The notes under the pieces: model-generated
Seen by the model: only the letters and a program-made list of their open reading frames with translations
What the model was told of the DNA's origin: nothing
Databases searched by the model: none
Program-made: the position numbers and the translations under genes
NCBI GenBank assembly: GCA_029931535.1
Contig: JAQPZY010001471.1
Span: forward strand, 1,882,001-1,946,000
DNA: 64,000 bases
Direction: 5' to 3'
DNA from: Margaritifera margaritifera
Taxonomy: Eukaryota > Mollusca > Bivalvia > Unionida > Margaritiferidae
In this document: positions 49,104 through 62,277 of the stretch, piece after piece
How positions within the stretch are numbered: position 1 is the stretch's first letter
How the letters are laid out: each line of letters opens with the position of its first letter

Positions 49104-50861
49104 GGTTTTGGGGAGGAGACGGAAGCCTAAATTTGACGGTCAAACAGTTGTTATTTTATACGGATCTAAATTATGTTGTTTGAAAGTCTGTTCATTATGC
49201 ATCTTCGCATTGGTTCATTCGCCTCGTGTTTCAACTTTCTAATCTTGCTCACGTTTTTTTAATAAGTACAATCATGTTGAGTTAGCTAAGAGGAATTGAA
49301 GATTTTAACAACAGCTATTCGAGTTTTGTTTTCATACTTAATTTCAACAGAATGAAAGTGAATACCGATAAGTACGTGGTCATTAATTCGTCTGTTAATA
49401 AGAAACAAAATTCTGTGCTCAATTTCTTGTAATTTCTTTTCCTGAACCAAACTATAAAGTTTCAACATTATGTCTTCTTGATCTCATAAACACCTTCCAT
49501 GCGATGCAAAATGTTTTATGTAATTCCTACTGATTGTGAAACGTGTCCATCGGTCAAATTACAATTTTCCGTAATTAACACTGGACCACCCTTTATAAAC
49601 TAATATTACATTCAAAGATTCTGTTTATATCATGTGAAAGCCTAATATAAAATATATATAATATAGGATATTTTTATGTTGACGTATAATTAAGCTTCAG
49701 ATATGTCTTACGTGACTTTATATTCTTGTATCTTGTAGATAGTTCCGCTCCAATCCAAGTTCGTGCATAAAGTCTGACGTTCCTATCAAAATAAAGCGGA
49801 AAAGCCATGTGTCTGAGCGATTTTAATGTATTGGTGTCCTTGACAACTAGTACATTGTTTGTAGAGAAAATGCTAAAGGAAATTAATCGAAGCCATATCA
49901 ATGGCCAACATGTCAAGGGATCGATTTACCGATGATTGATTCAAGAAAATAACAAGTACAAAACACTCAATGGAAGTGCCACGTAAAATTCGTGCACAGA
50001 TGCAGTTATAATAAATTTTTGAAAAATAGTACCAATTAATCCCTACTTTTGATATCACGTAGGAAATTATATTACTTTATCAGCGGACGAATTAAATTGC
50101 CTTTACAATTTGTGAGATCATCGTGTCTTTATAATTAGACTTGGATATTGAAAACTTTATTTATGACGAACAATTTTAAACACGTTTTCACTCCGAACAT
50201 TGAACCAATCTGTTATAAATTGAAATCCGTTTCAAAAGGTGCTTGAAATCCATTTCAAAACGTGTCTGAAATCCATTTCAAAAGGTGCTTGTTTAAAATA
50301 GATTTTGCAGACTCGGTATAATTTTGTACTTTCGAAGCGATCACAATTTACCACACAATGTTGATCTTTGACTGCAGTTGTAAATAAATAATGTAATAAT
50401 TAAATTTTTCCTGATCGTAATTAAATTTTGTTAAACCTTTATCCGTTACATTTGCCTGTTTGGCGCCTATTCGAAACATAGCAGTAAATGAGACGAACCT
50501 GACATGTGCTATTACATCGACAGGTTTAAAGTCTTAATTATATTAAAGTCGCGAAGTCAGAAGAAATTCAAATATTCGACATAATAATCCTTGGAGCAGC
50601 ACGCAAAGTAAATAATTACGCAATTGGATGAAATCACAAATATCATTGACTTTTAAAAATTGTAGTACAGCAACTAAAACCACTGTTCTTATACATTTGG
50701 TCATAAATCGGCAGGCAGAATCATTATATGCAAGAAAGTTGATCGCTAGTAATTCCGGTATCAAGTGGTCGCAGAAACTTACTATCTCTGTAACTACCAT
50801 ACACATTATCGAGATTTGTATTACACAGTTACTTCATCGCCACTTGGAAATATGTATGAGG

Positions 50862-50865
<4 letters not shown>
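49104..50865. other. Unique AT-rich DNA with a short tandem repeat
   Basis: No gene recognised. Three copies of a 23-bp TGAAATCCATTTCAAAAGGT repeat lie at 50219-50291. Confidence 0.45.

Positions 50866-50954
<89 letters not shown>
50866..50954. repeat. (GA)n microsatellite
   Basis: About 85 bp of GA dinucleotides. Confidence 0.97.
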
Positions 50955-50956
<2 letters not shown>

Positions 50957-51948
50957 AGTTTGTCATTAAACTCCGAAATGGCAAAGATTCAACATTTTAC
51001 ATTCATTTTTAAATCAATTTCGAATACAATTGAAACGATCCCCGTTCATGTTGCTATATAAATGACATAGGAAGCAGGATATTCCTGTTAAATTCCATTT
51101 TAAATGACCATATACATATATTTGAGGGGGCTACACCAATTTTCTTAACACTGGTCATTCCCCTGCCTTAAAGAGAGTTGTAAATTGTGTTTATTATATC
51201 AGAGACAAAATGTCTCTGTCTTTAACATGTCTCACTTTAGATTATTTATGATAAATTAGTTTCTCATTAAGTCTTGCATGAAGAGAAACTAAACAATAAC
51301 TTTGTTTGCCTACAATATAGTAAATAGAGGATTACTTATCCGAGTCAACAATATTGCCAACTAATAAAAACAATGAACAAATAACACCTAACAAAATAAT
51401 GAAAACATAAAATATAACACTTAAATATTCTCTAACGTAATATGTTCAACTCCGTGGGGAAGATTCTCATGTTTGTATTCAGGAATATTTTACTGACAAG
51501 GGAGAGTAAATTGAAAGATTCCTATATTTATGAAGGGCTGGATTCCCTTTATACAATATGTGTAATGTTGAGAAAAGTATGTGACCACATTAGTTTATGG
51601 TTTTGAGATTAAATCGATATGTGTCGATCATATTATTGAGCCAGATTGTCAAACCAATATCCTGGAATAGTTGCTATTGTTACTTCAAGTATCTTTAAGT
51701 ATCACCAATGTCAACCACTACGAGCACATTTTTGCCTTTTTTCTATTCTTGCCAAAAATTATATTCTCTTTCTATACCGGGTACGTGAATCTTTTTGAAT
51801 GGAACCATAACATTTTTCTCAAATTTTGCCTATACCTGTGTGATCTCTTGGCACTTCTAATGAGTAAAATATTAGTATATTTTATAACTTTCTATTTTTA
51901 AACCGCATTTTTACAATTATGTTTATGTACAAAGGAACTCTGTTTGAA
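50955..51948. other. Unique AT-rich DNA
   Basis: No gene or repeat recognised. Confidence 0.4.
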
Positions 51949-52080
51949 TAATAAAACAGCAATAGCGTCAGGTTACAGGTAATTATTGAACTTCAATATT
52001 GAAATCATGAATCATCAATAAAACAGCAATAGCGTCAGGTTACAGGTAATTATTGAACTTCAATATTTAAATCATCAATC
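51949..52080. repeat. 67-bp direct duplication
   Basis: AATAAAACAGCAATAGCGTC through CTTCAATATT and AAATCAT is repeated once with minimal change. Confidence 0.92.
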
Positions 52081-52776
52081 AGCACGATAATGCCGAGATA
52101 CCTTTTTAAGGATTTCATTAAATTAGTTGTGCTCTTTTTATCAAGTAATGATTGCTAAGATGTGTTTTTATATTTTCTACGTAATCGCACATTGTAATTG
52201 AAGAATATTCACCAATACAAATTTGGTTAAATCCCCTCCAAAAACAAACAAACCAAAACATCAACAAAGTAATGAAAGGTAGAAAGTTAGCTTGTTTACA
52301 CAAATCAGATCGCGCTTGCATCCCATGTTTAATTGAACATAAAATGAGATGCATGAAATACCTTGTTCTGTGACAAGTTCTCTCTATTTTAAAAAAAAAA
52401 GATCATTTACCTAAAGGCCCTTTTCATCTGCAATTTCTCTTTCTTGGAACAGCATATGTCAAATTATTATTTGTCCAATATTTTGCAATTTATATTGTCA
52501 TAGCTTCTGATTTGTGATGAAAGCCGCTGACGTAGGGATGATGACGTAATGAGGATTCGCTCTTTGTGTCAGCTGCAAAACGTTGAAGAGAAATTAAGAA
52601 ATACTTTTGTCTCATTCCCATCATACCTGTAATTGCTGAAAGTCATTGCAGGTGTCAGATTTGGAAAAACATTATAATCATCGGGTCATCCATGAAATCA
52701 ATTGGTTGTTTATTTCTTGTGCCATTCTAGTGCCGTTGTATTTTCTCCTGCTTAAGTTTATACAAACCGTGCTTTT
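52081..52776. other. Unique AT-rich DNA
   Basis: Nothing recognised. Confidence 0.4.
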
Positions 52777-52955
52777 TGATAATAATTTAAAGACGCTATT
52801 TGAATTCCTATATGGAAAAAAATTCACTCAATTTTTAATAATAATGTAAAGACGGTATTTGAATTCCTATATGGAAAAAATTTCACTCGCTTTTTATTAA
52901 TAATTAAAAGACGGTATTTGAATTCCTATATGGATAAATTCACTCACTTTTTAAT
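52777..52955. repeat. 60-bp tandem repeat, 3 copies
   Basis: GACGGTATTTGAATTCCTAT begins at about 52791, 52851 and 52910, with TTCACTCAATTTTTAATAATA-type spacer sequence. Confidence 0.92.
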
Positions 52956-53470
52956 TGACGACCTTGAGTTTTGTTCACATAGTCAATCTGAATGCGTGAC
53001 AAAAGCGATTGTACACATACGTTACATGGCAGGAAACCAATATATTTTTACTTTGACGTTTGTTAAAAACACTGAAGTTACATGTGATAAAAATGATAAT
53101 AGTGGAGTTAAGTTTAATTGTAGCAAAATTTTGTTTTAATCTTCTCACATCCGTTGTAAACTATCTGCAATTTTTCTTCTGTGCTTACAGTAAAAAAGGT
53201 CCTTTTATGATTTGACTGATTTGCCGAAAACTAGATCTTCCTGCAAGTGACTATAGGGTTCACTGTTAACAAAACTCATTTATATACAACCGAATAAAAG
53301 GATCAGTGCTTGCTGAAAATCGTTCATAAGTTCTTTTGGCTCTTCCAATCAGGCATTAATTATATAATAAGTAAACAATGGCCCTTAAATAACAACTTCA
53401 TTTTTTTAAAATTTCTTTTTCGTGATGCTTCTCTTTTGATGAATCTCTATAATATGCAACGTGTAGATAC
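52956..53470. other. Unique AT-rich DNA
   Basis: No gene recognised. Confidence 0.4.
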
Positions 53471-54127
53471 TCAGATACATGCAAATTCTTTGATGAGATA
53501 TGCAATGACACGATTAGTCCATAGCTCAGATACATGCAAATCCTTTGATGAGATATGCAATGGCATGATTAGTCCATAGCTCAGATACACGCAAATTCCT
53601 TGATGAGATATACAATGACACGATTAGTCCATAGTTCAGATACATGCGTATTCTTTGATGAGATATGCGATCATGATTAGTCCATAGCTCAGATACACAC
53701 AAATTCCTTGATGAGATATACAATGACACGATTAGTCCATAGCTCAGATACATGCAAATTCTTTAATGAGATATGCAATGGTAGTATTAGTCCATAGCTC
53801 AGATACATACGTATTTTTGGATGATATATGCAATGTCATGATTGGTCCATAGCTCAGATACATGCAAATTCTTTGATGAGGTATGCAATGACACGATTAG
53901 TCCATAGTTCAGATACATGCGTATTCTTTGATGAGATATACAATGACACGATTAGTCCATAGCTCAGATACATGCAAATTCTTTGATGAGATATGCAATG
54001 ACACGATTAGTCCATAGTTCAGATACATGCGTATTCTTTGATGAGATATGCAATGTCATTATTAGTCCATAGCTCAGATACATGCAAATACTTTGACGAG
54101 ATATGCAATGACATGATTAGTCTATAA
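53471..54127. repeat. 55-bp minisatellite, about 12 copies
   Basis: The unit is TCAGATACATGCAAATTCTT, then TGATGAGATATGCAATGACA and CGATTAGTCCATAGC. Starts at 53471, 53526, 53581, 53636 and 53689 show the period. Many substitutions and small indels indicate an older array. Confidence 0.94.
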
Positions 54128-54928
<801 letters not shown>

Positions 54929-55377
54929 TAATCTAACACGTGAAGGAGGTAAATAAGGCCCAAAAAATTGATTACAATAAATCTGATAACAGAATGGCTA
55001 AATAAATTAGATTATTCTGTAATGAATCTTACTCTTTCCTACAACTTCCGCACAACTTATTTTCATTAAATTGTTTTTTGTATCATATTTCTTTCCATAG
55101 ACGATGAAAACCAATTCTTCACCCATGTACACGTCATACATTGTAGAATTTCGTATGGATTACAAGAAAGGATTTCACAGTAGCTTGACGTATAGTGTAT
55201 GGTTTTTGTACATCCCTTGATTGTATATCTTGATTAAAGACATGGATGGACAGCATCTTTGATTTCCTATGATAGAGTGATTTCAGCAGATAAATATCCC
55301 GAACAGAGAGTATCCTTTAATTTTTGGAGAAAACTCACACTTGTATACTTCACTTTCCTATTGTGCGCTTTGCATTA
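54929..55377. other. Unique AT-rich DNA
   Basis: Nothing recognised. Confidence 0.4.
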
Positions 55378-55542
55378 GTATGTATGTATGTATGTATGTA
55401 TGTATGTATGTATGTATGTATGTATGTATGTATGTATGTATGTATGTATGTATGTATGTATGTATGTATGTATGTATGTATGTATGTATGTATGTGTGTG
55501 TATGTGTGTGTGTATGTATGTATGTATGTATGTATGTATGTA
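55378..55542. repeat. (TATG)n microsatellite
   Basis: About 40 TATG units with TGTG interruptions at 55494-55513. It directly adjoins the 36/37-bp minisatellite. Confidence 0.97.
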
Positions 55543-55850
55543 CATACTTTTGAATTTACAGTAAATAGCATACTTATTGATACTTTTGAATTTACAGTAA
55601 ATGGCATACTTATTGATACTTTTGAATTCACAGTAAATAGCATACTTATTGATACTTTTGAATTTACAAGTAAATAGCATACTTATTGATAGTTTTGAAT
55701 TTACAAGTAAATAGCATACTTATTGATACTGTTGAATTTACAGGTAAATAGCATACTTATTGATACTTTTGAATTTACAAGTAAATAGCATACTTATTGA
55801 TACTTTTGAATTTACAAGTAAATAGCATACTTATTGATACTTTTGCATTT
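55543..55850 (+). repeat. 36/37-bp minisatellite, short array (about 8 copies)
   Basis: The unit is ACTTTTGAATTTACAAGTAA followed by ATAGCATACTTATTGAT. This is the reverse complement of the unit of the 2.8-kb array at 58.9-61.7 kb. Units with ACAGTAA are 36 bp and those with ACAAGTAA 37 bp. Confidence 0.95.
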
Positions 55851-55948
55851 TATGACTGACCTTTCTTTAGGCATTATATCTACTGAGTTTTCTGCATTGT
55901 AACAGGCTCTTTTGTTTTCTGATTATTTTTCTGTTGTAAGTAAAACTT

Positions 55949-56180
55949 TCAAGCATTTTTACATATGGGTTTTTGTTCGTCATGTTCGTTTTCTTGTGAT
56001 GATGCTAATCTTGACAAAATGTTGTTTTCCAAGATAGTGATACCTTCCATTATTGTAGTCATTAGGACCATCACATTGTCTTGCTCTCTCAGTTTGAGAT
56101 ATTCTAACCGGTTTGATGTAGATTCCCTCGGTATCACCACTGGTGCACGTTGTCTCTTGTACGGTTTTGCCGCCTTTCCC

Positions 56181-56185
<5 letters not shown>
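55949..56185 (-). pseudogene. Unassigned minus-strand coding-like fragment
   Basis: An open frame (NRLEYLKLREQDNV and LENNILSRLASSQENEHDEQ) reads like a helical protein segment, bounded at its upstream side by (TA)n at 56186-56246. It may belong with the fragment at 56345-56806 as part of one decayed element. No family recognised. Confidence 0.3.

Positions 56186-56246
<61 letters not shown>
56186..56246. repeat. (TA)n microsatellite
   Basis: About 60 bp of TA between two minus-strand coding-like fragments. Confidence 0.96.
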
Positions 56247-56247
<1 letters not shown>

Positions 56248-56344
56248 GCATTTTCAAATTTCCAAATACACTCTATTTTTACAGGGAATATATCTCAACA
56301 ATTACTGTACCTATTTAAGTTGCATGTTGATGGTCTTCCTAACT

Positions 56345-56806
56345 GATAACTTGGTGTGTTTAGCACCACACCACAGCACCCACCGTCTTTATGTTTCATA
56401 ATAATTCAAGCTTTTTTGTTCTTATTCCTTTAGGTAAAGCTATGTATGAGTTTCCTTTGAGCGTTTGGTATAAATCTATGTGCAATGTGAAACATTGAAT
56501 CCTGTCAAACAGCTGTCTTGTACTTTCACTTGTTTTCTGTCCAAGTGTTTCAAGTAAGATTTCGATTAACATTTCAACGATACTATCCATTTCACCTTTC
56601 TTCAATATATCAAGAATCTTTGTTCTGTGGTAAATAGTTACGTACTCAACTTGTTCACTGTCTTGAATGGATCGTTTCATAATTTGATCGTTAAATCTAA
56701 CTGAGGTTTCACAGAAGCATCTTCCCGAATTTCTACAATAATGATCTTCTTCAAATATGTTCAAAGTCATTAAATTATGCATATACATCTTGGTTGTTAC
56801 AGCCAT
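56345..56806 (-). pseudogene. Possible Polinton/Maverick-like coding relic
   Basis: A 136-codon minus-strand frame ends with the pattern FDRIQCFTLHIDLYQTLKGN then SYIALPKGIRTKKLEL, followed by a stop and, in frame, KHKDGGCCGVV. Proteins next to, or fused with, the DNA polymerase of Maverick/Polinton-type elements and relatives often contain a similar block (Y-x-L-x-G-x-SYI-x-LP-x-I followed by an INIKN-D-x-CF segment). The resemblance was judged by eye, and the Cys-Phe core is degraded here. The N-terminal part (KILDILKKGEMDSIVEML) looks helical. If right, this is a fragment of a large virus-like DNA transposon. Confidence 0.4.
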
Positions 56807-57530
56807 AAAATCTATACTTTTTGATAGTTTTCTTAAAATAATCCTTATGATTATACTTAAATTATGTGTATTCTTACTCCTTAAGTCCTTTAAGTTGTAA
56901 GACGTATTAAAGGCAATTGTACCTATTTCTTACTTATTTTTGCTATATTTGCATCTTGTATCGAAGTGTGGAGTTTTATTTATTTATCTGCTGTAAGAAA
57001 GTGGGCCCCCTCTCCCCCCCCCCCCCCCGTCGGTGGTAAGCTTTTCAGTTCTGTTTTAATTACCCCAGAATCTATAGAAAATGAGATTGTCAATTTGGTG
57101 AATTTGATGATAAAGATAAAAGTAAAATGTTAAAGACACACGTATCTGAAATCAGCTCATTAAAGTATGAATTATCTTAGGCCCTTTTTCTATGTTTGTT
57201 GCTATCATGTCTGGGTAAGTCCCACATGAGACCAGCTCTTCCCGGGATTATCTCTGACTTCCTAGTGCTCTTCTCTATCGTTCATACGGCAACTTTGGCT
57301 GGATTATATCAACCAATCTTTATTTCATTTTTAATATTGTGCCACGCGACTCTCACGTATACACCCCACTCAAGACCTCCTCCAGTTTTGGAATCTTTCT
57401 GACTTCATAGGGCGTTTTATACGTTGACAGTGCAACTTCCTCTAAAATGCTTTTTTTGTTGTTTGTTTTTTGTACACTAATTTTAACCCTTTCCTGATCG
57501 CGGAGCTTATATTTATGTTAATGGCGGGGC

Positions 57531-57582
<52 letters not shown>

Positions 57583-57949
57583 TTAATGATTTCTATACAC
57601 AAAGAAGTGGATCTTCAATTATATTAAACAAATGTTCACCTCTGTCAAAAACCGAACCGCATCGGTTTCAATCTGTAATGCCGCACGAGACGCTTGACAC
57701 AAAACAGGCTCAGTTTTTTAAACTGTAAACTAAATTACATGAGCCTTTCTTGTATACCCTCAAGGCAAAGCAACTGCGTGAGTAATCGTACTTTCGCTAC
57801 ACATCCTCTGCAGCATTATTCGCTTTAATCATGCTTTTTGTGACTTTATTATCTCCATTTATTTTAGTAAAATTTGAAATAGCATTATAGTAGGGCCTTT
57901 AAATAAGTAAGATTGTGTCCCATTTATATTACCGTGCCATTTAATATTA
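56807..57949. other. Unique DNA with poly(C) and (TTA)n tracts
   Basis: No gene recognised. Poly(C) lies at 57013-57028 and (TTA)n at 57532-57581. A plus-strand ORF at 57196-57402 has no recognisable relatives. Confidence 0.4.
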
Positions 57950-58134
57950 AATGAGTTGACGAAATATCTGAAATGGAAACTTCATATACAACCTTTGGGA
58001 CATCAATTCCATCATTGGAGAGTGGCTGCCTTCCTACAGAACAAATTGCATAGATGTGGTATCGTGCCGCTCACGTAGATAACACACGTACCTGAACCAT
58101 GCATGCTTCCTGACAGATGAACCTAGACGAGAGT

Positions 58135-58272
58135 GCATACCTTGCCAGTATCCACATAGCTTGCCAGTGTCCACATACCTTATCAGTGTCTACATACCTT
58201 GCCAGTGTCCACATACCTTGCCAGTGTCTACATACATTGCCAGTGTCTACATACCTTGCCAGTGTCCACATC
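58135..58272. repeat. 19-bp minisatellite within LINE C coding tail, about 7 copies
   Basis: The unit is CCTTGCCAGTGTCCACATA. The motif TGCCAGTGTCCAC corresponds to the codons for the Cys-Gln-Cys-Pro part of the zinc-binding tail (TGCAAGTGTCCACTG in the other copy), so the array is an expansion of LINE coding sequence. Confidence 0.9.
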
Positions 58273-58377
58273 TCTTGAGAAGGTTTTTGGTGATGTACCA
58301 CCAAACAAAATCTTGGACTTATTAAAGAATGCGGTTTATATAACAACTTGTGACCCCCTTTTTTAAGTATTTAATAT

Positions 58378-58757
58378 TTTGTTACCTTTATATTTTATTT
58401 TATATACCTTTATATTTTATTTAATTACCTTTATATTTTATTTTATTTACCTTTATATTTTATTTTATATACCTTTATATTTTATTTTATATACCTTTAA
58501 ATTTTATTTTATATACCTTTATATTTTATTTTATATACCTTTATATTTTATATACCTTTATATTTTATTTTATATACCTTTATATTTTATTTTATATACC
58601 TTTATATTTTATTGTATATACCTTTATATTTTATTTTATATACCTTTACATTTTATTTTATATACCTTTATATTTTATATTATATACCTTTATATTTTAT
58701 TTTATATACCTTTATATTTTATTTTAATATACATTTATATTTTATTTTATTTACCTT
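58378..58757. repeat. 22-bp minisatellite within LINE C 3' UTR, about 17 copies
   Basis: The unit is TACCTTTATATTTTATTTTA plus TA. The related unique sequence in the first LINE C copy, GTACCTTTATTTTCTATTTT at about 25384, marks the probable seed. Confidence 0.95.
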
Positions 58758-58792
58758 TTAAAGACTTTTAAGATATTTTCGTTTTGTATTTT

Positions 58793-58800
58793 TACATACA

Positions 58801-58834
<34 letters not shown>

Positions 58835-58910
58835 CATACATACATACATACATACATACATACATACATACATACATACATACATACATACATACATACA
58901 TACATACATT
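58793..58910. repeat. (TACA)n microsatellite
   Basis: About 28 TACA units between the LINE C tail and the 37-bp array. It may be the 3' tail of the LINE. Confidence 0.97.
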
Positions 58911-61735
58911 CAAAAGTATCAATACGTATGCTATTTACTTGTAAATTCAAAACTATCAATAAGTATGCTATTTACTTGTAAATTCAAAAGTATCATTAAG
59001 TATGCCACTTACTGTGAATGCAAAAGTATCAATAAGTATGCTATTTACTTGTAAATTCAAAAGTATCAATAAGTATGCTATTTACTGTGAATGCAAAAGT
59101 ATCAATAAGTATGGTATTTACTCGTAAATTCAAAAGTATCAATAAGTATGGTATTTACTGTAAATTCAAAAGTATCAATAAGTATGCTATTTACTTGTAA
59201 ATTCAAAAGTATCAATAAGTATGCTATTTACTTGTAAATTTAAAAGTATCAATAAGTATGCTATTTACTTGTAAATTCAAAAGTATCAATAAGTATGCTA
59301 TTTACTTGTAAATTTAAAAGTATCAATAAGTATGCTATTTACTGTAAATTCAAAAGTATCAATAAGTATGCTATTTACTTGTAAATTCAAAAGTATCAAA
59401 AAGTATGCTATTTACTGTAAATTCAAAAGTATCAATAAGTATGCTATTTACTTGTAAATCAAAAGTATCAATAAGTATGCTATTTACTTGTAAATTCAAA
59501 ATTATCAATAAGTATGCTATTTACTTGTAAATCAAAAGTATCAATAAGTATGCTATTTACTGTAAATTCAAAAGTATCAATAAGTATGCTATTTACTGTG
59601 AAGCAAAAGTATCAATAAGTATGCTATTTACTTGTAAATTCAAAAGTATCAATAAGTATGATATTTACTTGTAAATTCAAAAGTATCAATAAGTATGCTA
59701 TATACTGTGAATGCAAAGGTATCAATAAGTATGCTATTTACTTGTAAATTCAAAAGTATCAATAAGTATGCTATTTACTGTAAATGCAAAAGTATCAATA
59801 AGTATGGTATTTACTTGTAAATTCAAAATTATCAATAAGTATGCTATTTACTGTAAATTCAAAAGTATCAATAACTATGTTATTTACTTGTAAATTCAAA
59901 AGTATCAATAAGTATGCTATTTACGTGTAAATTAAAAAGTATCAATAAGTATGCCATTTACTGTAAATTCAAAAGTATCAATAAGTATGCTATTTACTTG
60001 TAAATCAAAAGTATCAATAAGTATGTTATTTACTGTAAATTCAAAAGTATCAATAAGTATGGTATTTACTGTAAATTCAAAAGTATCAATAAGTATGCTA
60101 TTTACTGTAAATTCAAAAGTATCAATAAGTATGCTATTTACTTGTAAATTCAAAAGTATCAATAAGTATGCTATTTACTGTAAATGCAAAACTATCAATA
60201 AGTATGCTATTTACTGTGAATGCAAAAGTATCAATAAGTATGCTATTTACTTGTAAATTCAAAAGTATCAATAAGTATGCTATTTACTTGTAAATTCAAA
60301 AGTATAAATAAGTATGGTATTTACTTGTAAATTCAAAAGTATAAATAAGTATGGTATTTACTGTAAATTCAAAAGTATAAATAAGTATGGTATTTACTTG
60401 TAAATTCAAAAGTATAAATAAGTATGGTATTTACTTGTAAATTCAAAAGTATAAATAAGTATGCTATTTACTTGTAAATTCAAAAGTATAAATAAGTATG
60501 GTATTTACTTTTAAATTCAAAAGTATAAATAAGTATGGTATTTACTGTAAATGCAAAAGTATCAATAAGTATGCTATTTACTGTAATTTCAAAAGTATCA
60601 ATAAGTATGCTATTTACTTGTAAATTCAAAAGTATCAATAAGTATGCTATTTACTGTAAATGCAAAACTATCAATAAGTATGCTATTTACTGTGAATGCA
60701 AAAGTATCAATAAGTATGCTATTTACTTGTAAATTCAAAAGTATCAATAGGTATGCTATTTACTTGTAAATTCAAAAGTATAAATAAGTATGGTATTTAC
60801 TTGTAAATTCAAAAGTATAAATAAGTATGCTATTTACTTGTAAATTTAAAAGTATAAATAAGTATGGTATTTACTTGTAAATTCAAAAGTATAAATAAGT
60901 ATGGTATTTACTGTAAATTTAAAAGTAACAATAAGTATGCTATTTACTGTAATTTCAAAAGTATCAATAAGTATGCTATTTACTTGTAAATTCAAAAGTA
61001 TAAATAAGTATGCTATTTACTGTAAATTAAAAAGTAGTATCAATAAGTATGCTATTTACTTGTAAATCAAAAGTATCAATAAGTATGTTATTTTCTGTAA
61101 ATTCAAAACTATCAATAAGTATGGTATTTACTGTAAATTCAAAAGTATCAATAAGTATGCTATTTACTTGTAAATTCAAAAGTATAAATAAGTATGCTAT
61201 TTACTGTAAATTAAAAAGTATCAATAAGTATGGTATTTACTGTAAATGCAAAACTATCAATAAGTATGCTATTTACTGTAAATTCAAAAGTATCAATAAG
61301 TACGCTATTTACTTGTAAATTCAAAATTATCAATAAGTATGGTATTTACTGTAAATGCAAAACTATCAATAAGTATGGTATTTACTGTAAATTCAAAAGT
61401 ATCAATAAGTATGCTATTTACTTGTAAATTCAAAAGTATCAATAAATATGGTATTTACTTGTAAATTCAAAACTATCATTAAGTATGCTATTTACTTGTA
61501 AATTCAAAAGTATCATTAAGTATGGTATTTACTGTAAATTCAAAAGTATCAATAAGTATGCTATTTACTGTAAATTCAAAACTATCATTAAGTATGCTAT
61601 TTACTTGTAAATTCAAAAGTATCAATAAGTATGCTATTTACTTGTAAATTCAAAAGTATCAATAAGTATGCTATTTACTGTAAATTCAAAACTATCAATA
61701 AGTATGCTATTTACTTGTAAATTCAAAAGTATCAT
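58911..61735 (-). repeat. 36/37-bp minisatellite, long array (about 77 copies, 2.8 kb)
   Basis: The unit is CAATAAGTATGCTATTTACT followed by TGTAAATTCAAAAGTAT. It is the reverse complement of the 55.5-55.85 kb array. Variants (GGTATTTAC, GTATAAATAAG, GTGAATGCAAAAG, AACTATCAA) cluster in patches, for example the ATAAATAAG form at 60300-60540 and 60770-61020, which points to block duplications. A few longer ORFs across it are artefacts. Confidence 0.97.
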
Positions 61736-62277
61736 CGTGCCAGAGTTGCGAATAACGGACACAGAGTGGTAGACAATGTGTACCTCAGGTGTGACTTTTT
61801 CGTCGGAGTCAAGGTTTCTTGGAGAGACAACGGCAGTAATTTTGGTGTTATTGATCTATTTCTTTAGATCCCAGTAAAATCACGGGCTAGTGATTCCTTG
61901 CCTTTTTTACATTGTAGCTGGTAATATATACTGTGTAAGTGTTACTCGTAATGATTTGAACTTTGAGTTGTGTTTCAAACATTCAACTTGAATACTTTCG
62001 TCGTTTTCATCATTTTCATTCATTCCCTCTTTGACCTTTTTCATGCACATTTCGAAGTTGTAAATACCAAATACTAAAACAGTCTGCTTAATTGTTGTCG
62101 TTGATGATGTTCTGTTGAATGGAACCATTGTGGTAACCAACAACATGAAAATTGTTTGCAATGAAATGGATTAAATGGATTGCCAAACTAGATTTCTTTC
62201 TTCTGGAGAACATCAATTGTAATATATGCCTCCATTTGTATAGGAGAAATTAAAACAGCCAGAAGTTATTTTGTTTT
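61736..62277. other. Unique DNA, no gene confirmed
   Basis: A minus-strand frame (61907-62161) contains an acidic stretch (NENDENDESIQVE), but nothing recognisable. Confidence 0.35.

Larger units (their letters stand above)
57950..58785 (+). mobile_element. LINE element C, second copy, tail only, with two internal minisatellites
   Basis: Aligns to 25060-25460 of the first copy. TTGGAGAGTGGCTGCCTTCC corresponds to the EWHP-type block. CACGTACCTGAACCATGCATG and GAGTGCATACCTTGCCAGT match the YLTHAYFLK and ECIPCKC blocks. After an array of 19-bp units, AAGAATGCGGTTTATATAAC matches the first copy's GGAATGCGGTTTATATGAC. The 3' UTR (GTACCTTTATTTTCTATTTT in copy 1) is replaced by a 22-bp array and then resumes as AAAGACTTTTAAGATATTTTCG. 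The end passes into (TACA)n. Confidence 0.82.

Noticed and set aside
53471..54127. CRISPR-like array
   Set aside because: A 55-bp tandem repeat in which the whole unit is conserved, with no variable spacers.
57196..57402. 68-codon plus-strand ORF
   Set aside because: No homology, no start context and typical random length.
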